Positions 43,097 to 52,049 of a stretch of DNA of 64,000 nucleotides are shown here, in pieces (positions within the stretch are counted from its first letter, which is position 1; each line of letters begins with the position of its first letter). The position numbers were made by a program, and so were the translations under genes. A model generated the notes under the pieces. That model was given only the letters and a program-made list of their open reading frames with translations. It did not search any database and was not told the origin of the DNA. The stretch is from Saccharicrinis sp963665705. GTDB lineage: Bacteria; Bacteroidota; Bacteroidia; Bacteroidales; Marinilabiliaceae. Location: the NCBI GenBank assembly GCA_963665705.1, contig OY762448.1, forward strand, positions 2,170,001 to 2,234,000, written 5' to 3'.

Positions 43097-44560
43097 ATGG
43101 AAGAGATTTTTAATACTAAAAAGTTGCAATCTGACTTTAATACTTATTTGGGAAGAATATTTCTGAAAAATCTTACGCTTATTTTGGGAATAGGACTTTG
43201 TGTGCTTATTTATTATATGTACTCAGATTGGAGTGTACGGCATAATATCAAAGCTGTAGCTACTCGTATTATTCCAATTATACTAGTTGTAGTTTTGCTT
43301 GTTGTACATTTGTGTTACAAACATAAGTTATATGACTTAAAAGTAATTCTATACACTTTATTCTATTTTGCAGTGCAATTAATGATGTATGCTAAATGTT
43401 TAATTCATCTTCATGAAGAGGCGCTAGCTCCAAGTGTTACGGGAACCATTTTGGTTATTTTTCTTCTATCTCTGGATAATAAGCAATCTACTATCAAAAC
43501 AATTTTTATATATGCTATACCCATCGTAACATTTTCAATTTTACTTTTCATTATTGGAAAACCGTCGGGAAAGGAGTTTTTTGTTTTAGCAGACATATAT
43601 CCAATTGTTTTTGTTGGTTTTGCTGTGAATAGAATTCAATATAAATTAAGATTTAGACTTTTCAAATCCAATCAGTTATTAAAACAGGAGCAGCAGAAAA
43701 CAAAGCTTTTGTATGATGAATCATTACAAATTAATAAGGAATTAGAAAAAGTGGCAACAGAAGCCATTGAAATCAAGGAGCAAATTCAGGAGAAAAATGA
43801 AGAGCTTAATAAAAGTAATGCAACAAAAGATCGCTTTTTGGGAATTATTGCTCATGATTTAAAAAATCCAATTGGTGCAATATGGGGAATTTCTGATTTG
43901 TTGTTAGTAGATACAAATATTGAAGAAACAGAGAAACAAAAATGTATTGCAGCAATAAATAGTAGTGTAAAACATACTCATGAATTATTAGAAGATTTAT
44001 TAAACTGGGCCAGAGCTCAAAATAAATCTATATTATATGAACCTAAAAAGCAAAATGCTTATGTTGTAGTTGAAAAGGAATTGAAAATATTAAGGCAGGT
44101 GGCACAAAAAAAATCTATTCAAATTAAAAATAATATTCCAACAGATTTTAATGTGTTTGCTGATCATAACATGTTTGAAACAGTTATCAGAAACTTGGTT
44201 TCAAATGCTATAAAATATACTTATTCAGAAGGTTCAATTGTTATTGATGCTCAATTATTTTTGAAAGATGACCGGCATTATACAGAGTTTTCAGTAAAAG
44301 ATACGGGAATGGGTATGTCCGAAGAAAAAGTATCAAGACTTTTTACAATAACAAAAAATATTTCTACAAAAGGGACTGAAAATGAAGAAGGAACTGGTTT
44401 AGGGTTGCTTTTATGTAAAGAATTTGTAGATATTCATAATGGTACTATACGTATAGAAAGTCAAGAAAATATAGGGAGTAAATTTAAGTTTGTATTACCG
44501 TTACCTTATTGTAGTGAATTATTAAATGTATCTAGTGATTCTGTTAAAAATTTTACATAA
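43097..44560 (+). CDS. Membrane-bound sensor histidine kinase
   Basis: A 487-residue orphan histidine kinase. About six hydrophobic helices fill residues 25-190 with no periplasmic domain, then a coiled-coil stretch (about 195-245). The dimerisation/phosphoacceptor motif is LGIIAHDLKNPIGAIWGISD (His about 252). The ATPase domain has the N box NLVSNAIKYTYSEG, the G1 box VKDTGMGMSEEKV and the G2 box GTGLGLLLCKEF. No response regulator gene is in the window. The C-terminus ends after the ATPase domain without a receiver. Confidence 0.92.
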   Translation: MEEIFNTKKLQSDFNTYLGRIFLKNLTLILGIGLCVLIYYMYSDWSVRHNIKAVATRIIPIILVVVLLVVHLCYKHKLYDLKVILYTLFYFAVQLMMYAKCLIHLHEEALAPSVTGTILVIFLLSLDNKQSTIKTIFIYAIPIVTFSILLFIIGKPSGKEFFVLADIYPIVFVGFAVNRIQYKLRFRLFKSNQLLKQEQQKTKLLYDESLQINKELEKVATEAIEIKEQIQEKNEELNKSNATKDRFLGIIAHDLKNPIGAIWGISDLLLVDTNIEETEKQKCIAAINSSVKHTHELLEDLLNWARAQNKSILYEPKKQNAYVVVEKELKILRQVAQKKSIQIKNNIPTDFNVFADHNMFETVIRNLVSNAIKYTYSEGSIVIDAQLFLKDDRHYTEFSVKDTGMGMSEEKVSRLFTITKNISTKGTENEEGTGLGLLLCKEFVDIHNGTIRIESQENIGSKFKFVLPLPYCSELLNVSSDSVKNFT

Positions 44561-44730
44561 AATAACTTTTATTAAAATGATATAAATACTTGATATATAA
44601 GGTGGTGTGTTTTGTGATGTGCGATTGAAGTTGATTTGTGTATAAAAAATGTATAACTCACTATCCCAAATTTTTGTTTAAAACAAAAATCTTCCTTTTT
44701 TTGAGCCGTTAATTTTTTTATTAAAGAAAT

Positions 44731-45246
44731 ATGATTGGTAGATATATACGTTTGATTATTGCAGGTATTTTGTGTCTTGCATCTGTTGCCCTTTTTGTTA
44801 ATGGTATTATAGCCTGGGGTGTTTTATTGGTATTTTTTGTTGCCGTTTTAATTTTATTGCATTTTAAAAATGAAATGAATCTTTTGGCATTTTATTTAAT
44901 TCGAAAAAATAAATTTGAAAAAGCAGGAAATATTTTGAACAAATTAGAGCATCCTGAAAAGTTAATAAAAAGTCAGGAAGCATATTATTACTTTCTTTCC
45001 GGATTAATAGAATCTCAGGAGCATAAAAGATCTAAGGCTGAAAAAAGTTTTAAGAAAGCACTGTCTACTGGGCTAAGAATGACAAATGATCAGGCAATGG
45101 CTAAATTAAATCTCTCAGGTATCTATTTAGCTCAGAGAAATAAAAAATTATCCAAATATTATCTGCAAGAAGCTAAAAAACTTGATAAGCGAAAGTTATT
45201 AACTCCTCAAGTAAAAGAAATTGAGGGTATGATGAAGCGTATTTAG
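44731..45246 (+). CDS. Membrane protein with TPR-like repeats
   Basis: 171 residues. Two hydrophobic helices (about 5-22 and 26-45) anchor a cytoplasmic helical part. The segment NKFEKAGNILNKLEHPEKLI and then YYYFLSGLIESQEHKRSKAE and KLNLSGIYLAQRNKKLSKYY have TPR-like helix pairs. The tail is basic. Function unknown; a scaffold role is the usual guess for such proteins. It stands alone on the plus strand, with a hairpin behind it. Confidence 0.7.
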   Translation: MIGRYIRLIIAGILCLASVALFVNGIIAWGVLLVFFVAVLILLHFKNEMNLLAFYLIRKNKFEKAGNILNKLEHPEKLIKSQEAYYYFLSGLIESQEHKRSKAEKSFKKALSTGLRMTNDQAMAKLNLSGIYLAQRNKKLSKYYLQEAKKLDKRKLLTPQVKEIEGMMKRI

Positions 45247-45255
45247 TAATGACGT

Positions 45256-45288
45256 AGCCTAATTCCTTTTTATGAGGATTTAGGCTAA
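45256..45288. terminator. Hairpin between convergent genes
   Basis: TAGCCTAA and TTAGGCTA with a short, partly paired interior, between the ends of the TPR gene (45246) and the 85-residue gene on the other strand (45285). The flanking T tracts are weak, so it is a modest bidirectional terminator. Confidence 0.5.
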
Positions 45289-45542
45289 TCTATATATATA
45301 ATTTCGATGTTGTGTTTATCCAATATCTGAATTGATTTTGAGCAAATGTTACGATTACACATTAAACTTATTTTATAAGAAGATTTGTGTGTTCTAATTT
45401 TTTGTGCAATGTCAATTAATTTAAGAGCATCTTTCTTAATAATTCTGCTTTTGATATTCTTAATAATAGCAATGTGATGTTCGTTGACTTGAGCTAATTT
45501 TATTCTTGAGCTTAATCCAAATTCTTTTGGCGATATTTCCAT
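45285..45542 (-). CDS. Small conserved-looking protein, unknown function
   Basis: 85 residues, soluble, basic and isoleucine-rich: MEISPKEFGLSSRIKLAQVN, then IAIIKNIKSRIIKKDALKLI, with a pair of cysteines in CNRNICSK. I do not recognise a family. It follows ychJ on the same strand with a 10-bp gap, so they are probably cotranscribed. The tight spacing and protein-like composition favour a real gene. Confidence 0.6.
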   Translation of the reverse strand: MEISPKEFGLSSRIKLAQVNEHHIAIIKNIKSRIIKKDALKLIDIAQKIRTHKSSYKISLMCNRNICSKSIQILDKHNIEIIYID

Positions 45543-45552
45543 ATTTCAATTA

Positions 45553-45942
45553 TTAATGATGAGTCCCGGATTTATAGTACCACAAATTATCTTCTTTTAC
45601 AAAATATGAGTTTTCATGGATACACTCTAATTTTCCGTTTTCTTCATAAAAAGCTTTAAATTCAACATATCCTTCAATATCATGTGAGGTACCTTTTTGA
45701 GTATTAATAATTTCAAGTCTAATCCATTTAACAGACTTAGTCCATTTTAATATATCCTTTTTTTCTTTTGTTGGTCTGGTATGTTTATGGTGTGTATTTA
45801 ATAAATAATTAATGTTAGCGGTAGCAAACGCACTATAACGGGAGCGCATTAATTGTTCTGCGGTTTCAGCTTTTTGTTTTCCGGATAATAAGGGATGGCA
45901 GCATTGGTTAAACTGATTATTGGGATTACAATAACATTGCAT
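45553..45942 (-). CDS. YchJ-family protein with SEC-C motif
   Basis: 129 residues. The N-terminus has the zinc-binding cysteine pattern MQCYCNPNNQFNQCCHPLLS (C-x-C, then CC), followed by the family signature KAETAEQLMRSRYSAFATAN. The remaining part is an NTF2-like fold, WIRLEIINTQKGTSHDIEGY and a VKEDNLWYYKSG end. YchJ proteins are common but uncharacterised. One C-terminal SEC-C motif seen in longer homologues is absent, so this is a short form. Confidence 0.85.
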   Translation of the reverse strand: MQCYCNPNNQFNQCCHPLLSGKQKAETAEQLMRSRYSAFATANINYLLNTHHKHTRPTKEKKDILKWTKSVKWIRLEIINTQKGTSHDIEGYVEFKAFYEENGKLECIHENSYFVKEDNLWYYKSGTHH

Positions 45943-46296
45943 AATGTATTTCAGAATTTATTAATGAATTAAAAAAGATTCTCAATTAATGTTAGCAAAA
46001 GTATGGTTTTAGTCTCCAAATTCAATGATTTTAAGTGAATATGTGATGGTAGAAATTTGTGCTAATGACATTTCTTATTTATGAATTCTCAATCTCGAGT
46101 TATTCTTCAAAAGAATTTTAATTATATCTATATTATTGCAATTTGAGTTGATTTAGATATATAGGAAAAATTATAGACCTAAATGCAATAAATATGAATT
46201 AAGTATGCATTAAACCGAACTTAATCCTTGAAAAATATTTCACATCCTTAAATACTCTTTGTATTTTTGCACGCTATTTGAAAAAATCAGATAATT
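45943..46296. other. Divergent intergenic region of ychJ and the SNF2 gene
   Basis: About 350 bp, AT-rich. On the plus strand TATTTTTG at 46262-46269 is a -7 candidate for the helicase gene. I see nothing else. Confidence 0.5.
46262..46269 (+). promoter_or_regulatory. Candidate -7 element of the SNF2 helicase gene
   Basis: TATTTTTG followed by CAC, 28 bp before the ATG at 46297. It matches TAnnTTTG; the -33 TTG is too far upstream (46228-46230). Confidence 0.5.
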
Positions 46297-49200
46297 ATGC
46301 CAGAGCATACAAAAAAAGAATACATCGAGAGATTTATAAAGTTTAAAGCTACAGATAGTGTAATACAAAAGGGGAAGGATTTGTATGATGAAGGTGCAGC
46401 AAAACTGACTTATAAAAGTGATGCCTCGGATGCATGGCATTTTGCAGTTCAAGGTTCTCAAAGATATACTGTAATTATAAAGGATTTAAATAAAGAAGAC
46501 ATTCATTCAAAATGTACGTGTCCTTTTGAATGGGGTACTATATGTAAACATACAGTGGCTTCTTTATTATATATAATGGATGCCGGAGATAATGCTCTTC
46601 CTTTAGATATTCAGAATGAGGTAGCCCCTAATTCATCATTAAGGACTGCCTTAGGCTTTTTAATAGAAGACTATCGTTTTATAGATTCCGATTTAATAAA
46701 AAAATTCTCATCCTATAGTGTGTTGAATGATATTAAATATTCATCACGAGGAATAAAAATTAAAGATGTAAAAATCAATAATCAACAAGTTGTTTTTGAA
46801 TTATTTGATGATTACAGAAAGGAAACGAGTGTTGTAATTAAATATCATGATGGAAAAGTTTATATTTCATCTGATATAAAGTCTGGAACTCCGAAATTAA
46901 ATAAACTGGAAACATTTTGTTTGATAACCATTGCAGAATCTCAGACTCCTGACTTATTAAAGATTGCTTTTGATAAAGGATTAGAGACGATAGAAAAAGC
47001 AACATTGATAAGATATGGTTTTGAGGATGATGATGATTTTTCTGCCTATTTTAAACATATTTTTAATCCTAATACGGGCCTTGATGTTGCCTACCAAGCA
47101 GATCAAATTGGATTAATTCCAATAGAACCTGTAAAAGAAGTGGAGTTTTTGAGCTTTATTGAGAAGCAAAATGCAGAAGTATTAGAATTAGATAATATTC
47201 CACGAGCTACAGCAGAAAAAGCGCTAGGTTTTGTAATTGATTTCGGTGGAGATGTAGGGGAACTATTATATGATGAATATGATTTTATTGATGATGAGCC
47301 ACAGTTTGAAATTTATGCTATAACTGCAAAGCCAGCTAAAAATAAGAGGCAATTAGCTTCTGGTTTTAAAAGATATGATGAATTTGAATCTCCTATAATA
47401 CTCTCTGACAATCAGAGGAATGCATTGGAATTAATAAAAGAATTGGATGATAAGGAATTATCAGCTAAAAAGAAGTTTATTTTAAAAAAGAAACTGATTC
47501 TTTTATTAGCCCAAGAGCGATTTGTATTTATAAGAGAAGATGGAGAATACAAATTAAGAAAATCTGATTTATTTCCTGCTAAAGTGTCTGAAGATCAAGT
47601 TGAAGCCAAGTATCATACTTATGAGGATGCTAAATTTGTAGGATTAGAATTGAAGGTTAAAATTGGAGAAAATGAATATAAACCCTCAGAAATAAAGTCT
47701 CTTTACAAAAAATGTCATGTTTATAATTTAGATGGTGTTCTTCATCTACCTCAAAATTTTTCAATAGCAAAATATATTGAGGAAGGACAAGAGAATATTA
47801 AAATGGTAAAATCCTATAAAAGAAAATTTATCTCAGATGTGGTTTTACCTTTATCAAAGAATTTTGAGATAGATTTTGGAGATTGGAATGGGGAAGTAGA
47901 ATCTGTTGAATTAGATTTTCGATCGAAACAAATCTACTTATCGGAGCAGTATGATTATTTGATTATTACTCCTCAGGTTGAATATCATAACGGTGTATCA
48001 GTTGCCTTAAATCACTCAGGTAATGTTTTAATTCATCAGGAAGATGACGAAGTTAAAGAATATGTGCGAAATTTTGAACTAGAAGATGATTTTGTTGAAT
48101 CAATAGCTGCATTACATCCTTTTTTCGAAGAGCAAAAAGAAGATAAAGTATTCTATCTTCATTATGATGAGTTTACTAGAAATATGTGGTTCTATCAGTT
48201 TTTCGATAAAATGCAAAATCTTGAAGTTGAAGTTTTTGGTTTAAAAGAGCTCAAAAATTTCAATTATTCTCCACATCAGGGAAAAGTGACCACTTCGGTT
48301 TCGAGTGGAGAGGATTGGTTTGAAGTAGACGTTAAGGTTACTTTTGGAGATGATACGATTGCTTTAAAAGACATCAAAAAAGCCATTTTAAACAAACAAA
48401 AATATATTCAGCTTGCTAATGGTAAAGTAGGTTTATTGCCTTCGGAGTGGATGCATAAACTTGAAAAGTACTTTAGGCATGGTGAAGTTAAAGATGGTAA
48501 ACTAGCCGTTTCTAAATTACGTTTTTCAATTATTGATGAATTATTTGACGAGATAAGTGATGTTGAAATTATTAATGAAGTAGCCGATAAAAGAAGGCGT
48601 TTGGCACAGTTTACAGAAATATCAAAAACTGAAGTTCCAAATGAAATAACTGCAGAACTTCGACCATATCAAAAAGAAGGTTTGAATTGGTTGAACTTTT
48701 TAGATGAAATGGGATGGGGAGGTATACTTGCTGATGATATGGGATTGGGTAAGACTCTTCAAATTCTAACTTTCTTGCAGCATATCTTAAGTAAAGATCA
48801 AACTACCAACTTAATTATTGTTCCAACAACTTTATTATTTAACTGGCAAAAAGAAATTGAGAAATTTGCACCAAATTTAAGTGCATATTATCATTATGGT
48901 CCGAACAGAGCATTAACTACTGATGCTTTTGAAGCTTTTGATATAATATTTACTTCCTATGGTGTTTTATTAAGAGATATTGATTTCTTGAAAGAATTTA
49001 GATTTAACTACGTTATTTTAGATGAATCTCAGGCTATAAAGAATCCGGCTTCAAGAAGGTTTAAGGCAGCTAATTTAATTAATGCCAAAAACAGAATTGC
49101 TTTATCTGGTACTCCAATTGAGAATAGTACTTTTGATTTGTTTGCGCAAATGAGCTTTGTCAACAGAGGGTTTTTCGGAGGTGTTTCCTCCTTTAAGGAT

Positions 49201-50043
49201 AACTTTTCTAATATGATTGATAAAGAAGGAGATGATAATATTGCAGCTGAACTTCAACGATTAATTAATCCGTTTATTTTACGACGTACCAAGGAGCGAG
49301 TTGCTAAAGAACTTCCTGCAAAAACGGAAGATGTGATCTACTGTGAGATGGATAAGGAACAGCGTAAAGTGTATGATGCCTTTAGAAATAACTTTAGAAA
49401 TAAATTATTAGGTAACATAGAAGAGGAGGGTGTTGGTAAAACAAAAATGATGGTTCTTGAGGCGCTTACCCGTTTGCGTCAGATTTGTGATTCTCCTGTA
49501 TTGATTAATGATGATAATATTGATACCTCTGAATCTGTTAAGATTAAAGAGATCATTCAACATATAACCGATAAAACATCTAAGCATAAAATACTCATCT
49601 TTTCACAGTTTGTGAAAATGCTGGGACTAATTAGAAATGAGCTGAATAAGAGAAATATTGAATTTGAATATTTAGATGGAAAGAGCTCAACTACACAGCG
49701 AGAAAAATCTGTAGATAATTTCCAGAATAATGATGATTTGCGAGTGTTTTTAATCAGTTTAAAAGCGGGTGGAACAGGTTTAAATCTTACAGCTGCTGAT
49801 TATGTTTATATTGTAGATCCATGGTGGAATCCTGCTGTTGAAAATCAGGCTATTGATAGATGTTATAGAATTGGTCAGGATAAAAAAGTATTTGCATACA
49901 GAATGATCTGTAAAGATACGGTTGAAGAAAAGATATTAAACCTTCAAAATAAAAAGAAGAAAATTGCCGGAGATATAGTGCAAACAGATGAAAATATTAT
50001 GAAGACTCTGGAAGCTGATGATATCAAAGATTTATTTTCTTAG
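46297..50043 (+). CDS. SNF2-family helicase with SWIM zinc finger
   Basis: 1248 residues. A SWIM zinc finger lies near the N-terminus, CTCPFEWGTICKHTVASLL (about 73-91, CxC and CxH ligands). A long middle region (about 100-770) of unknown fold follows. The SF2 core begins with RPYQKEGLNWLNFLDEMGWG, motif I GILADDMGLGKTLQ (about 809-822), motif II LDESQAIKNP, which is DESQ where DEAH or DEAQ is usual, and motif III ALSGTPIENS. The second lobe has FSQFVKMLG, LISLKAGGTGLNLTAADYV and the arginine finger IDRCYRIGQDK. Such proteins translocate on double-stranded DNA and remodel bound proteins. The target is unknown. It is a single gene. Confidence 0.92.
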   Translation: MPEHTKKEYIERFIKFKATDSVIQKGKDLYDEGAAKLTYKSDASDAWHFAVQGSQRYTVIIKDLNKEDIHSKCTCPFEWGTICKHTVASLLYIMDAGDNALPLDIQNEVAPNSSLRTALGFLIEDYRFIDSDLIKKFSSYSVLNDIKYSSRGIKIKDVKINNQQVVFELFDDYRKETSVVIKYHDGKVYISSDIKSGTPKLNKLETFCLITIAESQTPDLLKIAFDKGLETIEKATLIRYGFEDDDDFSAYFKHIFNPNTGLDVAYQADQIGLIPIEPVKEVEFLSFIEKQNAEVLELDNIPRATAEKALGFVIDFGGDVGELLYDEYDFIDDEPQFEIYAITAKPAKNKRQLASGFKRYDEFESPIILSDNQRNALELIKELDDKELSAKKKFILKKKLILLLAQERFVFIREDGEYKLRKSDLFPAKVSEDQVEAKYHTYEDAKFVGLELKVKIGENEYKPSEIKSLYKKCHVYNLDGVLHLPQNFSIAKYIEEGQENIKMVKSYKRKFISDVVLPLSKNFEIDFGDWNGEVESVELDFRSKQIYLSEQYDYLIITPQVEYHNGVSVALNHSGNVLIHQEDDEVKEYVRNFELEDDFVESIAALHPFFEEQKEDKVFYLHYDEFTRNMWFYQFFDKMQNLEVEVFGLKELKNFNYSPHQGKVTTSVSSGEDWFEVDVKVTFGDDTIALKDIKKAILNKQKYIQLANGKVGLLPSEWMHKLEKYFRHGEVKDGKLAVSKLRFSIIDELFDEISDVEIINEVADKRRRLAQFTEISKTEVPNEITAELRPYQKEGLNWLNFLDEMGWGGILADDMGLGKTLQILTFLQHILSKDQTTNLIIVPTTLLFNWQKEIEKFAPNLSAYYHYGPNRALTTDAFEAFDIIFTSYGVLLRDIDFLKEFRFNYVILDESQAIKNPASRRFKAANLINAKNRIALSGTPIENSTFDLFAQMSFVNRGFFGGVSSFKDNFSNMIDKEGDDNIAAELQRLINPFILRRTKERVAKELPAKTEDVIYCEMDKEQRKVYDAFRNNFRNKLLGNIEEEGVGKTKMMVLEALTRLRQICDSPVLINDDNIDTSESVKIKEIIQHITDKTSKHKILIFSQFVKMLGLIRNELNKRNIEFEYLDGKSSTTQREKSVDNFQNNDDLRVFLISLKAGGTGLNLTAADYVYIVDPWWNPAVENQAIDRCYRIGQDKKVFAYRMICKDTVEEKILNLQNKKKKIAGDIVQTDENIMKTLEADDIKDLFS

Positions 50044-50052
50044 ATGATAAAA

Positions 50053-50098
50053 CAATAGCCTGGGTTCATATAAATTTTCAAATGAACTCAGGCTATTG
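50053..50098. terminator. Hairpin between the SNF2 gene and sfsA
   Basis: CAATAGCCTGGGTTCAT (50053-50069) pairs with ATGAACTCAGGCTATTG (50082-50098), with one G-T type mismatch. It stands between two convergent gene ends, though the T tracts are weak. Confidence 0.75.
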
Positions 50099-50127
50099 AT
50101 ATTTTAAACGATAAATTATTAAAGAAA

Positions 50128-50823
50128 TTACTCAAATTCAAAAGGTATTTCTTTTAACAGATCAATACCTTCAGGAGTGACTTTAGCCATATAAGAAATT
50201 ACTTCCACACCATTTTCATATGCTTCCTTTAAGCCCTTTGCATAGTTAGGATCTATATCTTTTGCAGGAGAAAAGCTCTCAATATCCTGTCTTTGTATCA
50301 CATAAAACATAACTGCCCTGATACCTGCCTTTTTTACCTCTGTTAATGTTTTCAGATGTTTTAATCCTCTGGTAGTTACGGCGTCTGGAAATGTGGCCTT
50401 GTTACCATCGCGAAGAGTTACGTTTTTAACTTCAATAAAACACTTCTCGTTGTTGTTTTCAGCAAAAACATCAAACCTGCTATCTCCAAATTTAACTTCG
50501 CGTTTAACATTAGTATAATTACTTAATTGAGGTATAATTCCATCCCTAACAGCTTCATAAACTAAAATATTTGGGATGCTGGTATTGATTCCAATCCAAT
50601 GATTATTCATAAAAATCATTTCCCAGGTAAATTGTGTTTTTCTTTTAGGATCATTATGTGGCGTTAAATAAACAGGGGCCCCTTCCTCAATGCATGTTTT
50701 CATACTTCCTGAATTAGTGCAATGCGCAATCACCACATTTCCATCTTCTAATTCAACATCAGTTAAAAAACGTTTATATCTTTTTATCAGTTTACCAGGA
50801 ACTAACTTTGTTTTAAACTTCAT
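50128..50823 (-). CDS. sfsA: SfsA family protein
   Basis: 231 residues of the SfsA (sugar fermentation stimulation) family. The N-terminal OB-like part contains KRYKRFLTDVELEDGNVVIA and HCTNSGSMKTC. The C-terminal nuclease-like part has the RFDVFAENNNEKCFIEVKNV region (PD-(D/E)xK-like, DxFxE and ExK) and FPDAVTTRGLKHLKTL. The family was first seen in maltose metabolism and later linked to DNA binding; the biochemical role is not settled. It is a single gene. Confidence 0.93.
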   Translation of the reverse strand: MKFKTKLVPGKLIKRYKRFLTDVELEDGNVVIAHCTNSGSMKTCIEEGAPVYLTPHNDPKRKTQFTWEMIFMNNHWIGINTSIPNILVYEAVRDGIIPQLSNYTNVKREVKFGDSRFDVFAENNNEKCFIEVKNVTLRDGNKATFPDAVTTRGLKHLKTLTEVKKAGIRAVMFYVIQRQDIESFSPAKDIDPNYAKGLKEAYENGVEVISYMAKVTPEGIDLLKEIPFEFE

Positions 50824-50964
50824 CTATTTTTTCGTTTGAAAATTATTTGATAAAACTGATACAAAAATTTTATGTATAACTCGTTTCATCGTTAAATAAT
50901 CTTATTTTCACTGCAAAATAAATACAATGCTTATAAATTAAATCTAAATTCATAAACTTTTCTA

Positions 50965-50972
50965 TATTTTTG
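50965..50972 (+). promoter_or_regulatory. Candidate -7 element of the cysteine-cluster gene
   Basis: TATTTTTG (50965-50972), 10 bp before the ATG at 50983, implying a nearly leaderless mRNA. No TTG at -33. Confidence 0.4.
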
Positions 50973-50982
50973 CTTCAAAAAA

Positions 50983-51237
50983 ATGGAATGTAGAATAGGG
51001 TGTGCTGCCTGTTGTATAGCTCCCTCCATATCATCAGCCATGCCAAAAATGCCCAATGGGAAAAAGGCAGGTCAGAGATGTGCTCATTTAACTTTTGATA
51101 ATAAATGTGAGTTGTTTGGTACAAAAGAGAGACCAAATGTATGTGGAGGATTTTTAGCTGAACCGGATTTTTGCGGAAGCAGTAGAGAAGAAGCAATGAA
51201 AATTTTGAGTGATTTAGAAAATACCATAAACCATTAA
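50983..51237 (+). CDS. YkgJ-type cysteine cluster protein
   Basis: An 84-residue protein with the metal-chelating pattern CRIGCAACCIAPSIS at the start, then RCAHLTFDNKCELFG and ERPNVCGGFLAEPDFCGSS. The eight or so cysteines match the YkgJ/Fe-S-oxidoreductase-like zinc or iron cluster family. It is soluble. Its function is not known. It precedes plsC on the same strand with a 69-bp gap. Confidence 0.85.
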   Translation: MECRIGCAACCIAPSISSAMPKMPNGKKAGQRCAHLTFDNKCELFGTKERPNVCGGFLAEPDFCGSSREEAMKILSDLENTINH

Positions 51238-51306
51238 TAAGGAAAGGTGTTATAAGAGAGAATTAAAATTCTTGAATATTAGACTGTGATATTATTTGTA
51301 ATTAAA

Positions 51307-52041
51307 ATGAAAGTAATAGGAAATTTCTTTTATCAAATTTATAAATGGGTCATTTTTATACCTGTTTTCGCATTGGCGAGTGTTATTTTTTCGTTAGGAG
51401 CAGGTTTACTGGCAGTTCTAATTTCTCCCAGAGCAGGTAGCTTAAGTGGTGTGATGTGGGCTAAAACAGTTGCATTTTTCACACCCATGAGGGTTAAAGT
51501 GCATGGTCGTGAAAATATTCAGAAGGGGCAATCTTATGTAATTGTTGCAAATCATCAAAGTGCATATGATATTTTTGCATTATATGGGTTTTTAGGAATT
51601 GATTTTCGATGGATTATGAAAAAAGAGTTGCGTCATGCTTTTGCTATAGGATCGGCAAGTGCAAAAGTAGGGCATATTTTTATTGATCGTTCTTCACCTA
51701 AAGCTGCTTATGAATCTATAAAACAGGCTAAGGAAAAGCTAGTAGATGGAACATCAGTAGTTGTATTTCCTGAAGGAACAAGAAGTGGAAGCAATAAGGT
51801 AAAGCGTTTTAAAAGTGGTGCCTTTAAAATTGCTGAAGAATTAGAATTACCCATACTACCTGTTACATTAAAGGATACGCATAAAGTATATGGAGGTGGT
51901 AAATTTAATGTATTGCCGGGAAAAGTTAGTATTACTATAAATCCTTGTATAGATACTTCAAAATATAAGGGAAATAATAAAGCCTTAATGGAAGTTACCA
52001 GAGAAGCTCTAATACAACCAATAATACAGTTTAATTCATAA
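51307..52041 (+). CDS. plsC: 1-acyl-sn-glycerol-3-phosphate acyltransferase
   Basis: Acylates lysophosphatidic acid to phosphatidic acid at the inner membrane. The start at the ATG at 51307 gives 244 residues; an upstream GTG at 51286 adds only seven unlikely residues. An N-terminal membrane helix (about 10-40, IPVFALASVIFSLGAGLLAV) is followed by the catalytic NHQSAYD (H-x4-D type, about 84-90), IDRSSPKAAYESI, and the substrate motif VVFPEGTRSGSN, then LPILPVTLKDTH. It is the standard lysophospholipid acyltransferase order. Confidence 0.92.
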   Translation: MKVIGNFFYQIYKWVIFIPVFALASVIFSLGAGLLAVLISPRAGSLSGVMWAKTVAFFTPMRVKVHGRENIQKGQSYVIVANHQSAYDIFALYGFLGIDFRWIMKKELRHAFAIGSASAKVGHIFIDRSSPKAAYESIKQAKEKLVDGTSVVVFPEGTRSGSNKVKRFKSGAFKIAEELELPILPVTLKDTHKVYGGGKFNVLPGKVSITINPCIDTSKYKGNNKALMEVTREALIQPIIQFNS

Positions 52042-52049
52042 ATTCCGGA